Shown here: positions 8,761 to 17,840 of the stretch, in pieces | Layout: every line of letters starts with the position of its first letter | How positions within the stretch are numbered: position 1 is the first letter of the stretch | NCBI GenBank assembly: GCA_020638675.1 | Contig: JACKID010000001.1 | Span: 1,364,001 to 1,428,000, forward strand | Length of the DNA stretch: 64,000 nucleotides | Source: Planctomycetota bacterium | GTDB taxonomy: Bacteria > Planctomycetota > UBA8742 > UBA2392 | Direction: 5' to 3' | Translations under genes and position numbers: made by a program | Notes under the pieces: generated by a model | Databases searched by the model: none | Told to the model about the DNA's origin: nothing | Seen by the model: only the letters and a program-made list of their open reading frames with translations

Positions 8761-8844
8761 TTGCCCACCAAGACACACGAAGCAGCACGAAGAAAAGCCA
8801 GGGCCTGTAGTTCTTCGTGGCCATTCGTGTGACTTCGTGGGCAA
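8761..8844. repeat. 84-nt imperfect palindrome
   Basis: The segment begins TTGCCCAC and ends GTGGGCAA, and the arms match over most of their length: CACACGAA and CACGAAGAA on the left are answered by TTCTTCGTG and TTCGTGTG on the right. The centre has GCCAGGGCCTG. It lies directly after the esterase gene and 49 bp before the NUDIX gene, so a transcript would fold into one long hairpin. It could be a transcription terminator without a T-run or a member of a small palindromic repeat family. Confidence 0.7.
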
Positions 8845-8893
8845 GCCGCTTTTGCGGTTGCAGCTGTTCACGCGCCGCGCGATCCTCGCACCC

Positions 8894-9400
8894 ATGGCCG
8901 AGAAACGACATCCTCGCATCACCACCCGCGCGATCATCCTGCATCGCGGGCACGTGCTTTTCATCCGCGCGGAGGACCCCGGTCGCGAGTGGTTCTTCCT
9001 GCCCGGCGGGCTGGTCAACCACGGCGAAACGCTCGAGCAGGCCTGCGCCCGCGAAGTGCGCGAGGAGACCGCGCTGGATGTTCACGTACGCCGCCCGCTG
9101 TACCTGCGCGAGTTCATCGCCGAGCGTCACCAGCGCCGCAGCGTCCACATGCCAAGCAAGCACCACGTGCTCGGCGTGCTGTTCCTGTGTGAGGTGTCTG
9201 AGCAGGACGCCGACAAGCCATTCGACCAGCTCGGTACCTTCCAGCCGGACGAAGGCGCGCAGGGTGTAAAAGGGCTCGAGTGGATCCCCATGGACCGCAT
9301 CGCCCGGATCGAGATCATGCCGCCCCACGTCAAGGACGCCCTGCTGGCCGACTTCCCGCCCCCGGCCGACGCCGGCCTGCAGTTCTGGCCGGAGGATTGA
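8894..9400 (+). CDS. NUDIX hydrolase
   Basis: 168 residues from the ATG at 8894. The Nudix box spans residues 39-61: G39, then five residues, E45, then seven residues, then REVREETAL. The last residues deviate slightly from the consensus EExGU, with Ala in place of Gly. The metal-binding Glu residues (E54, E57, E58) are present. The protein should hydrolyse a nucleoside diphosphate linked to another group; the substrate is unknown. A start further upstream would run through the palindrome at 8761-8844 and is unlikely. No strong ribosome binding site is visible, so the start is moderately certain. Confidence 0.88.
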   Translation: MAEKRHPRITTRAIILHRGHVLFIRAEDPGREWFFLPGGLVNHGETLEQACAREVREETALDVHVRRPLYLREFIAERHQRRSVHMPSKHHVLGVLFLCEVSEQDADKPFDQLGTFQPDEGAQGVKGLEWIPMDRIARIEIMPPHVKDALLADFPPPADAGLQFWPED

Positions 9401-9468
9401 AGTTTTCTCAACGATCCATCTCGCCTCTGCGCTAACATGCGCGTCGGTACACATCGACGGGGGCAGCC

Positions 9469-10215
9469 ATGTTTTATGTCGGTCGTACGTACACCGCGAC
9501 GCTGGACGGCTCCGTCCTCAAGTTCGAAACCTGTGAAAAGTGCCGCACGCAATTCGTCTACCGCGCCTACCGCCGCGCGAAGGGCTCAGGCCATGCCCCG
9601 TACTACATCGGCACTGCCAGCGCGGAGGCCCGGGCACAGGCCGGCGCGGAGAAAGCACTCGACCGCGCGCTCGAGAAGGCCGTTGACCCGGTGAGGTGCC
9701 CGGGCTGCAAGCACATCCAGGCGGCGGCCGTGAGCAAGGAACGAATCCACCGCGCGGTTCGCACCTTCGGCGTCGGGCTGCTGCTGACGGTGCCGCTTTG
9801 CATCTTCGTGCGAGTCATGAACCTGGACGAAACCGGCCCCACGCTGATGGGCATAGCGTTCTTGGTCGGGCTGCTGATCAGTGCAGGCGTATCGGCACAG
9901 TGGTGGATTACGTGGAACCCGGAAGAAGGCCGGATGCCGATCTGGGCGATCAGCCCGGCGGTGCTCGACGGCGCCATCACGATCGAGGCCTACCAGGCGA
10001 TCGTGGAAGAAGAGCGCCAGGCAGAAGAAGCGCGGCGCACGGCCAAGCCACTCCCGCCCGCCAATGCCTATCCGCCGGCGGCCTACGGCGCGCCGCCGCC
10101 GCAGCCGCAAGGCTACCCACAGCCGCAAGCCTACCCACAGCCGCAGCAGCCGCCGGCATATCCGCCGCAGATGGGCGGCATGAACAAGGCCGAGAAGGCC
10201 CCGTGGGAACGCTGA
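9469..10215 (+). CDS. Zinc-ribbon membrane protein with Pro/Gln-rich tail
   Basis: 248 residues. The N-terminal cytoplasmic part carries two CxxC pairs (C22/C25 and C77/C80), likely a four-Cys zinc site. Two transmembrane helices follow at about 99-117 and 124-142. The tail from about residue 190 is Pro/Tyr/Gln-rich, with repeated units such as QPQAYPQ and PPQPQGYP. The end is charged (KAEKAPWER). No enzyme motif is visible. Similar zinc-ribbon plus two-helix proteins are common and uncharacterised. The gene sits 68 bp after the NUDIX gene and 52 bp before the M14 pair, with no evidence of a shared function. Confidence 0.8.
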   Translation: MFYVGRTYTATLDGSVLKFETCEKCRTQFVYRAYRRAKGSGHAPYYIGTASAEARAQAGAEKALDRALEKAVDPVRCPGCKHIQAAAVSKERIHRAVRTFGVGLLLTVPLCIFVRVMNLDETGPTLMGIAFLVGLLISAGVSAQWWITWNPEEGRMPIWAISPAVLDGAITIEAYQAIVEEERQAEEARRTAKPLPPANAYPPAAYGAPPPQPQGYPQPQAYPQPQQPPAYPPQMGGMNKAEKAPWER

Positions 10216-10267
10216 AAACTCCTCCCCGCCTTCGCCCGCTGAACGTAGAACGGTGCCGGGGGTTTCC

Positions 10268-11887
10268 ATGAGACTAATGCTGTTGCTGGCGTTACTGGCC
10301 GCGCCTTGCGTGTACGCGCAGGATGACGTGCGCCGCGGATTCGATCAGTTAGCCCAGGCGCATCCCGGGTTCATCAAGCTGGAGGCGCTGTCGGGTACGA
10401 ACAAGGCGGCATTTGCCGCGACCATCCGCGACTTTTCGGTCGAGGGCAATCTGCCCGGCGTGCTGCTCGTGGGCAGTCTCCACGGTCGCGAGCAGGAGCC
10501 GGGCGTGGCGTGCCTGCGCGTGGCGCGGGCGATCCTGGAAGACAAGGCGTTCGTCGACCAGCTGAAGCACTTTGAGCTGATCATCATTCCTTTACCCAAC
10601 CCCGAAGGGCGTCTCGCGCGCCTGGAGGGTGTGCCGCTGGCGTTCGACGACGACCGCGACGGCAAGTCCGATGAAGACGGGCCAAGCGACCTGAACGGCG
10701 ACGGGCTCATCACCCAGATGCGCGTCAAGCGCGCAGGCGGAAAGTACGTCGCCAGCAAACTCGACGCGCGCGTACTGATTGAGGCCCAGCCCGGCCAGAC
10801 CGGTGAGTGGGATGTCTACTGGGAAGGCAAGGATGACGACGGCGACGGCCGGATCAACGAGGACGCGCGCGGCACGGTCACTCTCGCCAACGACTGGTCG
10901 ATCCGCTGGAGCGACAGCCAGCCCGGCGCGAACCGGTTCATGATGCAGTTGGCTGAAACTCGTGCGCTGGCCGAGTTTGTGATCGCGCATCCGGGCCTGA
11001 CCGCCGCCTTTCAGTTGCGCGGAGTCGGAGGCGATCCGGCATTCGCCCAAGGCCCACCGCGCGGGGCAGCCCGCAGCCCGCGCGGCGAAGGCGCCGAAGA
11101 TGTGGAGCGCGACAAACAGATGACGGGCATGCTCGCCAAGCTTTGGCCCGAGGGCGAGAAGTCGGCGTTCAAGGGAGAGAGTGAGGGTGCAGGCAACCTG
11201 CTCGACTGGCTGTATGAGTCGCAGGGGGTGCTGGCGGCGAACCTGTTCCTCGCCCCTCTGCCGGAGATGAAGGAAGAAGAAGGAGAAGAAGGTCAACCGA
11301 AGACAAAGCGCGAGCAACCGAGTGAAGAAGAGTCGCTGCAACTGGCCTGGTTGAACTACACCCCGGCGGACTACATCGAGTGGAAGACTTTCAATCACCC
11401 GCAGCTCGGCGAAGTCGAAGTCGGCGGCTGGCGCATCGACCGCCGTTGCGACCCCAAAGAGGCCGATGCCGAAGCGGGCGCCGGGCGCGTGACGGAGTTC
11501 GTGAAGGCGGTGCTGCAAGCCATGCCGCGGCTGGAAGTCTCCAAGGTCGAAGTCGAGGACAAGGGCGACAACCTGTATCGCGTGCGCGCTACGTTGCACA
11601 ACGCGGGCAAGCTCGACTACCGCTGCAGGTTCAGCGAAGAGAAACGCATCCACATGCCGCTCTTTCTCGCATTGTCAGACACCAAGGACGTCGAGCTGGT
11701 CAGCGGCACCCGTCGCCAGCAGCTTGAGAACCTTGGCGCCGACGAAACGGCAACGTTCGAGTGGTTCGTGCGCGTGAAGGGCAAGGACACCGAGCTCAAG
11801 TTCGCGCTCGAATCCGACCGCACCGGCAACTTCGACCACTCGGCCGTCATCAAGGACTGCCCCGCGCTCAAGACGGAGGAAAAATGA
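10268..11887 (+). CDS. Secreted M14 carboxypeptidase-like protein, probably inactive
   Basis: 539 residues from the ATG at 10268 with a GGGGG run just upstream; the in-frame GTG at 10253 is less likely. A signal peptide ends near VYAQ. The M14 fold is recognisable from the first zinc motif HGRE (His72, Glu75) and from close similarity to the next gene. However, the segment that carries the substrate Arg and Asn in the neighbour reads TLANDWSIRW here, the third zinc ligand region reads FQLRG without His, and the catalytic Glu position is not Glu. Two Asp-rich calcium-binding-like stretches (DDDRDGKSDEDG and DDDGDGRINED) are shared with the neighbour. The C-terminal third resembles a beta-sandwich. 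The stop overlaps the next start by 4 bp. Confidence 0.85.
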   Translation: MRLMLLLALLAAPCVYAQDDVRRGFDQLAQAHPGFIKLEALSGTNKAAFAATIRDFSVEGNLPGVLLVGSLHGREQEPGVACLRVARAILEDKAFVDQLKHFELIIIPLPNPEGRLARLEGVPLAFDDDRDGKSDEDGPSDLNGDGLITQMRVKRAGGKYVASKLDARVLIEAQPGQTGEWDVYWEGKDDDGDGRINEDARGTVTLANDWSIRWSDSQPGANRFMMQLAETRALAEFVIAHPGLTAAFQLRGVGGDPAFAQGPPRGAARSPRGEGAEDVERDKQMTGMLAKLWPEGEKSAFKGESEGAGNLLDWLYESQGVLAANLFLAPLPEMKEEEGEEGQPKTKREQPSEEESLQLAWLNYTPADYIEWKTFNHPQLGEVEVGGWRIDRRCDPKEADAEAGAGRVTEFVKAVLQAMPRLEVSKVEVEDKGDNLYRVRATLHNAGKLDYRCRFSEEKRIHMPLFLALSDTKDVELVSGTRRQQLENLGADETATFEWFVRVKGKDTELKFALESDRTGNFDHSAVIKDCPALKTEEK

Positions 11888-13641
11888 TGCGCGCACTGAA
11901 GGTCATCATCGCGCTGGCCTGCGTAGTCGCCGTCGGCTCGCTGGCGCCCGATGCGCAGAATGCTCCGCCGCGCGGGCCGGACCCGTTCCCCGGCTGGAAC
12001 CAGCGCGTGGCAGACACGCACCTCGACTTCCGGCACTACTATCCGCTCGACGAGGTCAACTCGACCTGCGAGATGCTCGTCCAGCGCTTTCCCGAGCTGC
12101 TGACGATGAAAGAGATCGGGCGCAGTTTCCAGAACCGTCCGATATACTGCCTGACCATGTGCGCCAACAAGACTGGCGCCCACGACACCAAGCCGGCCAT
12201 GTACATCGACGCCAACATCCACGGCAACGAAACCCAGGGCACGGAAATCATTCTCGTGACCATCTGGTACCTGCTGCGCAACTACGGCTCCGAAGACTGG
12301 GTGACGAGGCTGGTCGACACGCGCACCTTCTACTTCGTGCCCGTCGTCAACGTGGACTCGCGCTATCACTGGTTCGCTGAGCCCAACAACCCGCACAGCC
12401 TGCGCGAGAATCACCGGCCGTATGACGACGACCGCGACGGCAAGTTCGATGAAGACCCGCCCAACGACCTCAACGGCGATAGCGTGATCACCATGATGCG
12501 CAAGAAAGACCGGAACGGCGATTACGTGCTCGCGGAAGACAAGCGCATCATGGTGCGCAAGAAACCCGGCCAGCAGGGCGAGTACCGCCTGTACTGGAGC
12601 GAAGGCATCGACGACGACGGCGACGGGCGGATCAACGAGGACGACCTCGGCGGCGTTGACCTGAATCGCAACTTCCCGACCGGCTGGGAGCCGCGCTATC
12701 GCCAGTACGGCGCGGGCGATTACCCGTGCAGCGAGCCGGAGGTGCGCGCCTGCGTGGATTTCATCGCCAGCCACAACAACATCGCGGGCATGCAGTTCTA
12801 TCACAACGCCGCACGCATGATCCTGCGCCCGCCCGGCAGCAGCCCCGACGCCGGCGTCACTCCGCGCGACGACGTGCGCGTGTACGACCGTATCGGCAAG
12901 CGCGGCGAGCGCATCATTCCCGGCTACCAGTACGCACAGACGCACGACGACCTGTACCCGGCTTTCGGCACGCAGATCGACTTCGGCTATCTCGGGCTCG
13001 GGCGGTTTGTGTTCACGAACGAGCTCTGGGGCGGGACGGGCCACGAAGTCGACGGCCAGCCCGGCATCGGACCCGAAGACACGCGCGACTGGGCGGACGA
13101 GTTCGGCTCAGGCCGTGCGTATCACGAATGGAAGCCGTTCAAGCACCCGGTGCTCGGGGACATTGAGATCGGCGGCTGGGACCAGTTCGCCACGCGCATG
13201 CCGCCCGCCGAGCTGTTCATAGAGGAAGGTTTCCGCAACGCGTTATTCACGCTGCGCCACGCGGAAAGTTTTGCAGAGCTGGAGTTCGTCAGCGCGCAGG
13301 CGACGTCGGCCGGCGACGGGCTGTACCGCGTGCGCCTTGCGCTCAAGAACAAGGGCGTGATGCCGACCGACAGCACCATGGCGATCCAGCGCCACGAGGA
13401 CAACCCGGTCGAGGTCAGCATCGAGGGCGGAACCATCGCCATGGCCGCCCTCGCCGATGAAACCTACACCCGTATCGACCTCCAGCAGGGCAAGACCGAC
13501 AAGCTCAAGATCCAGCGCATTCAGCCGGACGACATCCAGTACGCGGAACTGATCGTAAGGGCCAGGCCCGGCGCCGAGCTGAAGCTCCACGCCCACCACA
13601 TCCGTGCGGTCGATGCCGACATGACCGTCAAGACCCCCTAG
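11884..13641 (+). CDS. Secreted M14-family zinc carboxypeptidase
   Basis: 585 residues from the ATG at 11884, which overlaps the previous stop (ATGA). A signal peptide (ALKVIIALACVVAVGSLAP) is followed by the peptidase domain. The zinc ligands are His113 and Glu116 in IHGNET and His307 in QFYHN. The substrate-binding Asn261/Arg262 lie in VDLNRNFP, and the catalytic Glu380 is in FTNELWGG, so the active site looks complete. Asp-rich loops DDDRDGKFDEDP and DDDGDGRINEDD between the zinc motif and the Asn-Arg motif look like calcium-binding insertions. The last 180 residues form a beta-rich accessory domain. It should cleave C-terminal residues from peptides outside the cytoplasm. It is coupled to a paralogue that lacks catalytic residues. 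Confidence 0.92.
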   Translation: MMRALKVIIALACVVAVGSLAPDAQNAPPRGPDPFPGWNQRVADTHLDFRHYYPLDEVNSTCEMLVQRFPELLTMKEIGRSFQNRPIYCLTMCANKTGAHDTKPAMYIDANIHGNETQGTEIILVTIWYLLRNYGSEDWVTRLVDTRTFYFVPVVNVDSRYHWFAEPNNPHSLRENHRPYDDDRDGKFDEDPPNDLNGDSVITMMRKKDRNGDYVLAEDKRIMVRKKPGQQGEYRLYWSEGIDDDGDGRINEDDLGGVDLNRNFPTGWEPRYRQYGAGDYPCSEPEVRACVDFIASHNNIAGMQFYHNAARMILRPPGSSPDAGVTPRDDVRVYDRIGKRGERIIPGYQYAQTHDDLYPAFGTQIDFGYLGLGRFVFTNELWGGTGHEVDGQPGIGPEDTRDWADEFGSGRAYHEWKPFKHPVLGDIEIGGWDQFATRMPPAELFIEEGFRNALFTLRHAESFAELEFVSAQATSAGDGLYRVRLALKNKGVMPTDSTMAIQRHEDNPVEVSIEGGTIAMAALADETYTRIDLQQGKTDKLKIQRIQPDDIQYAELIVRARPGAELKLHAHHIRAVDADMTVKTP

Positions 13642-13664
13642 CTGCGCCATTGGCAATCCAAACA

Positions 13665-13712
13665 GAGCAACAGGGTTACAGAGAAAAGCAGTTCTCTGTG
13701 ACTCGGTTGCTC
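13665..13712. repeat. Palindromic hairpin after the M14 pair
   Basis: GAGCAAC at 13665-13671 pairs with GTTGCTC at 13706-13712, and ACAGAGAA pairs with TTCTCTGT inside it, around a six-base centre. There is no T-run. It may end the M14 transcript or act as a processing hairpin upstream of the sigma factor gene. Confidence 0.6.
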
Positions 13713-13755
13713 GATTTGCACACGCGAAGCGGGTACACAGCAAGGACTTGTGAAT

Positions 13756-13764
13756 TTCTGTAAC
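13756..13764 (+). promoter_or_regulatory. Possible ECF sigma autoregulatory element
   Basis: TTCTGTAAC lies 41 bp before the first sigma factor start. A near-identical TTCTGTGAAC lies 24 bp before the paralogous sigma gene at 20157. ECF sigma factors often transcribe their own gene from a promoter whose -35 element contains AAC, so this shared motif is a candidate. Evidence is two sites only. Confidence 0.3.
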
Positions 13765-13804
13765 ATCTCGGGCTCTCGCGCACTCTCGTGGTGTGGAAGC
13801 CCTG

Positions 13805-14311
13805 ATGGAACCTTCGCTTGACGTTGCGGCCCTCGTGGAGGCGCATCACGCCGGTGTCTGGCGTTACTTGCGCTATTTGGGCTGCGACCGGGCACTGGCC
13901 GACGACCTCACCCAGGAGACCTTCCTGGCCGTGATGCAGAAACCCTTTGAATATCGCGGGTCACGCGAGGCCGCCGGCTACCTGCGCCTCGCCGCGCGCA
14001 ATCTGTTCCTGGTTCACGTGCGCCGCAGCAAGCTCATCAAGACAGTCGAAGACCTCGAGCAGGCCGACGCCGCCTGGGAACGCGCGCACGCCGACGATTC
14101 CGACGCGCGCCAGCGCGCCCTCAACGAATGCCTGCAGACTGTGCAGGGCAAGGCGCGGCAGGTGCTGGACCTGCAGTACCGCGACAAGCGCAGCGGCGAA
14201 GAGATCGCGGCGCTGCTCAAGATCACCGCGCAGAACGTGCGCACCATCGTCCACCGCGCCAAGGCCGCACTGAAAGACTGCATCGACAAAAAGCTCGGAG
14301 GCGAGGCGTGA
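13805..14311 (+). CDS. ECF-type RNA polymerase sigma factor (cassette 1)
   Basis: 168 residues from the ATG at 13805, which has GGAAG five bases upstream; an in-frame GTG at 13793 is the alternative. Region 2 shows VWRYLRYLGCDRALADDLTQETFLA and the region 2.4 segment AAGYLRLAARNLFLVHVR. Region 4 is a helix-turn-helix ending ITAQNVRTIVHRAKAALK. The length and the absence of region 3 fit the ECF group. The gene overlaps the downstream membrane FecR-like protein by 4 bp (GTGA), so the latter is probably its anti-sigma partner. A paralogue with the same arrangement starts at 20157. Confidence 0.93.
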   Translation: MEPSLDVAALVEAHHAGVWRYLRYLGCDRALADDLTQETFLAVMQKPFEYRGSREAAGYLRLAARNLFLVHVRRSKLIKTVEDLEQADAAWERAHADDSDARQRALNECLQTVQGKARQVLDLQYRDKRSGEEIAALLKITAQNVRTIVHRAKAALKDCIDKKLGGEA

Positions 14312-15762
14312 GCGATTTCGATGACCATCTGCTCGATCGCGAACTCACCGAGGCCCTCGGCAACGACGGCCCCGCGCCCGAGCTGAAGGGGCGTATTCTG
14401 AACGCTGTGAACGCCCGCCCGCCCGCGCGCACCCGCCGCCCCAGCGGGCGCGTGATGCCGCTGCCCGTGAAGCGCACACCGTGGGGGGCGTACGTCGCGG
14501 CAGCGGCGGCGCTGGCGCTTGCGGTGGCCGCATTCGGCTGGGCGCTGTCACGGCCTGACACGAAGAAGGAAGACAAGCAGCCGGTGTCGGAAGGCAAACC
14601 GGTCACGCTGCCCGCAAACACGCCGGTGATCCCGGACGAAAACTACCCGGCGCCCGAGCCGCAACCGGAGCCGGATCAGCCGGAAGACAAACCCGCGCCG
14701 CAGCCGGATCTGCCGGAGCCCAAGTCTGAGCCGAAGCCGGAGCCGCACCCGGAGCCAAAGCCCGAGCCCGCGCCGGAGAAGCCGGACGACGTTGTCGAGA
14801 AGCCCGAGCCGAAGCCGCAGCCCGAGCCGGACAAGCCCGACACCGAAGCGAAGCCGGAGAAGCGGGCCGTGGTCGCGACCGTCAGCGCCGATGCAAAGCT
14901 CAGGTTCCGCGAACTCGAGAGCGCCGACTGGCGCACGCTCGAGGGCGGCGAGATTCGCGAAGGCTGGCAGCTCAAGGCTGAAGTTGCGACCGACCTCGCG
15001 CTCGCAGGCGGAGTGCGTCTGCGGCTCGACGGTGAAGTCTCGATCAGCACCGAGCGCATCACGCTGCTCGGGCGTCACACGCAACTGTACGTGGACGCGC
15101 TCGGCACGACTGAGCCCTTGCTGCTCGCCAGAGACGATATGCGCATTGAGTTGACGGGCAGCGAGGCGCTCTTCGATGCGGACACCAGCGCAATCGAAAT
15201 CTACTGCTACGTCGGCAGCGTCAGCGCGGGCGAGGCGATCGCCGGCGGCAGGCGCGCGAAACTTTCGCCGCGAGGGCTGTCCGGTCTGCGCGACCTGAAA
15301 GACAGCGAACACTCGCCGCGCCTGCTGAAAGACATGCCGCCGCGCTCACTGGTCCGCTGCGACTTCGACAGCGCGGAAGGAGTGACGGCCGACAGCGTCA
15401 AGGACGGCATCGCCATCGTGAAGGGCGACAACGCGCAACTCAGCCTCAAGCTCCCGCGCGAGCTCACGACGCTTCCCGGGACGGAGTTGCGCCTGCGCTT
15501 CCGAGCCGCCAAGGCCGGCGCGCTCTACGTGCAGCTCCAGAAAGACGCCGGGCAGATGCAGTGGGGGAAGTGGACCAAGCTCGCAAAACTCGGCGAGTGG
15601 CTCGAATGGAGCATCCCGATCGGCGAGCTGCAGCGCGACGACGGTCGCAGCGAAGCCGCCATGCAGGCGGGCGACGCGTTCATCAACATCAACCTGTTCA
15701 TCCAGGACGGTACGGAAGCCGAGCTCGAACTCGACTGGCTCGAAATCGTCCGCGTGCGATAG
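14308..15762 (+). CDS. FecR-like membrane anti-sigma candidate with Pro/Glu-rich linker and C-terminal beta domain (cassette 1)
   Basis: 484 residues from the GTG at 14308, overlapping the sigma stop by 4 bp. Residues 1-58 are cytoplasmic and contain PAPELKGRILNAV, a motif also present in the paralogue (PPDLSERILGAI). One membrane helix lies at about 59-80. Residues about 100-195 are a Pro/Glu/Lys linker of the type that crosses an envelope. A FecR-like beta region follows (SADAKLRFRELES to GRRAKLSPRG). The last 140 residues (from about 345) resemble a jelly-roll carbohydrate-binding module: FDSAEGVTADSV, LRLRFRAAKAG and a terminal LDWLEIVRV. No zinc-binding anti-sigma motif is visible. The downstream gene is a GH44 glycosidase, which fits polysaccharide-responsive control. 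Confidence 0.82.
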   Translation: MSDFDDHLLDRELTEALGNDGPAPELKGRILNAVNARPPARTRRPSGRVMPLPVKRTPWGAYVAAAAALALAVAAFGWALSRPDTKKEDKQPVSEGKPVTLPANTPVIPDENYPAPEPQPEPDQPEDKPAPQPDLPEPKSEPKPEPHPEPKPEPAPEKPDDVVEKPEPKPQPEPDKPDTEAKPEKRAVVATVSADAKLRFRELESADWRTLEGGEIREGWQLKAEVATDLALAGGVRLRLDGEVSISTERITLLGRHTQLYVDALGTTEPLLLARDDMRIELTGSEALFDADTSAIEIYCYVGSVSAGEAIAGGRRAKLSPRGLSGLRDLKDSEHSPRLLKDMPPRSLVRCDFDSAEGVTADSVKDGIAIVKGDNAQLSLKLPRELTTLPGTELRLRFRAAKAGALYVQLQKDAGQMQWGKWTKLAKLGEWLEWSIPIGELQRDDGRSEAAMQAGDAFININLFIQDGTEAELELDWLEIVRVR

Positions 15763-15771
15763 GAGACAGCC

Positions 15772-17793
15772 ATGCGCAGACACCTGTGGGTCATCCTTTC
15801 AGCAAGCATGCTTGCCCTGGCCGCGTGCGGCGGCGGAGGCGCAGGTGGCGGCGGCGCGAGCAACGTGCCGTCCAACCCGGGCGTGCCCAGCATGGTCATC
15901 ACGGCCCAGCCGGGCGGCGCCGTGCAGGCGACCGTCTTCACGACCCAGCCAGTGCTCGAGCTGCGCGACGCGATGGGGGCGCTCGACACGGCCGACAGCA
16001 GCACGGTCGTGACGGCCAGCATCCAGGTCGGCAGCGGGACCAGCGGCGCGGTGCTTGGTGGCACGGCCAGCGCCACCGCCAGCTCGGGCGTGGTCAGCTT
16101 CGGCAACCTGGAGATCGACCTGCCCGGCAGCGGCTACAAGCTGGTGTTCACGGCCGCGGGCTTCGGCAGCAAGGTGAGCAACGCGTTCAGCGTGACCGGC
16201 AGCGGCGGTGGGGGAATCATCACGCCGTCCGCGCCGCCGACGTCCGACATCTACTTCAGCATCGACAGCCAGACCTCGCACGCCATCAGCCGCTACATCT
16301 ACGGCATGAACGGTGTGAACTGGGGCGGGCGTCCGGCCAACCTCACGCTGGCGCGCTCGGGCGGTAACCGCCTGACGGCCTGGAACTGGGAGAACAACGC
16401 CAGCAACGCGGGCGAAGACTGGTACAACGAAAACGACTGGGCGATGGGCTACCCGACCGACCCGCCCGCCGTCGCCGCCACGGACATGATCGACGAAGAC
16501 CGCACCAACAACGCGGCCAGCCTCGTAACCGTCCCGTGCATCGGCTACGTCGCCGCGGACCACGGGCACTACATGGGCCAGTACCCGCAGTACGACGTGA
16601 ACCAGACGGCCAACTACCTGCAGGTTCGCTTTCACCAGTCCGTCCCGAAAAAGGGCTCCGCGTTCACCACGACGCCCAACACCGGCGACGGCTATGTCTA
16701 TCAGGACGAGTTCGTCTACTTCCTGCAGCAGAAGTACTCCGGCTTCGCGACCAGCGCGACCAAGCCGATCTTCTTCAGCCTCGACAACGAGCCCGACCTG
16801 TGGGGCAGCACCCACCCGCGCCTGCGCGGCGACGCGACCGGCAGCAACGGCACGGGCCCGACCTACGCCGAGATGCTGCAGCGCACGAAAGACTACGCCG
16901 ACGCGATCAAGGATCAGGAGCCCAACGCCATCGTCTTCGGCCCGGTAAACTACGGCTGGGCAGGCTTCGTGAACCTGCAGGGCGCCAGCGACGCCGGCAC
17001 CTACGGCGACTTTCACACGTACTATCTGCAACAGCTCGCCGCGGCCGAGAGCACCTACGGGCACCGGCTGGTGGACGTGCTCGACATCCACTGGTACCCG
17101 GAAGCCACCGGCGGCGGCGTGCGGATCACGGACGACGGCGCCGGCGCGGCGCTCGCGGCCGCACGCGTGCAGGCCCCGCGCAGCCTGTGGGACCCGACCT
17201 ACACCGAGACAAGCTGGATCACCCAGTACAGCACCGGCGGGCCGATCGAGCTGCTGCCGAACATCCAGAGCAAGATCAACAGCTACTACCCGGGCACAAA
17301 GATCGCGATCACCGAGTACTACTACGGCGGCGGCGACCACATCAGCGGCGGCATCGCGCAGGCCGACGTGCTCGGTATTTTCGGTAGAGAAGACGTGTTC
17401 GCGGCGACGCTGTGGCGCCTGGGCAGCGGCAACCACACGTTCATCTACGGCGGCTTCGAGATATTCCGCAACTACGACGGCGCAAACGGCAGCTTCGGCA
17501 ACACCAGCATCGATGCGAATAACACGGACGTCGCCAACGCCAGCGTGTACGCGAGTGTCGACGCCGGCAACCCAAACCGCATGGTGGTGGTGTGCATCAA
17601 CAAGAGCGGCAGCAGCAAGACGGCCGGGATCGACATCACCCACACGGCCCAGTTCAACGTCGCCGAGGTCTATACCCTGACCAGCGGCAGCAGCCAGCCG
17701 GTAAGGCAGAGCGATCTGAACATCACCCTCACCAACGCATTGCAGTACACCATGCCACCCAACAGCGTGACGACACTGGTGTTGAAGCCGTAG
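15772..17793 (+). CDS. Glycoside hydrolase family 44 lipoprotein (endoglucanase/xyloglucanase type)
   Basis: 673 residues with AGGAGACAGCC just before the ATG. The signal MRRHLWVILSASMLALAAC has its lipidation Cys at position 19, followed by a Gly-rich spacer. Residues about 35-140 form a beta-sandwich module. The catalytic domain begins near SDIYFSIDSQ and shows GH44 hallmarks: ISRYIYGMNGVNW, the acid/base Glu340 in SLDNEPDLWG, LDIHWYPE, and the nucleophile Glu515 in ITEYYYGGGDH. A C-terminal beta domain closes the protein. GH44 enzymes cut beta-1,4-glucan and xyloglucan chains. The protein would be anchored on the outer or cytoplasmic membrane. It directly follows an ECF sigma/anti-sigma cassette (9 bp), suggesting co-transcription. 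Confidence 0.92.
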   Translation: MRRHLWVILSASMLALAACGGGGAGGGGASNVPSNPGVPSMVITAQPGGAVQATVFTTQPVLELRDAMGALDTADSSTVVTASIQVGSGTSGAVLGGTASATASSGVVSFGNLEIDLPGSGYKLVFTAAGFGSKVSNAFSVTGSGGGGIITPSAPPTSDIYFSIDSQTSHAISRYIYGMNGVNWGGRPANLTLARSGGNRLTAWNWENNASNAGEDWYNENDWAMGYPTDPPAVAATDMIDEDRTNNAASLVTVPCIGYVAADHGHYMGQYPQYDVNQTANYLQVRFHQSVPKKGSAFTTTPNTGDGYVYQDEFVYFLQQKYSGFATSATKPIFFSLDNEPDLWGSTHPRLRGDATGSNGTGPTYAEMLQRTKDYADAIKDQEPNAIVFGPVNYGWAGFVNLQGASDAGTYGDFHTYYLQQLAAAESTYGHRLVDVLDIHWYPEATGGGVRITDDGAGAALAAARVQAPRSLWDPTYTETSWITQYSTGGPIELLPNIQSKINSYYPGTKIAITEYYYGGGDHISGGIAQADVLGIFGREDVFAATLWRLGSGNHTFIYGGFEIFRNYDGANGSFGNTSIDANNTDVANASVYASVDAGNPNRMVVVCINKSGSSKTAGIDITHTAQFNVAEVYTLTSGSSQPVRQSDLNITLTNALQYTMPPNSVTTLVLKP

Positions 17794-17840
17794 CGCAAAG
17801 AAGCCAGCACAAAGCCGCCAAAGGCGGCGTCAGATCTTAG

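Noticed and set aside
15799..17643. 614-codon minus-strand frame opposite the GH44 gene
   Set aside because: The plus strand has full GH44 motifs and a lipoprotein signal; the antisense translation is Val/Ala/Arg-rich without a start signal or motif.
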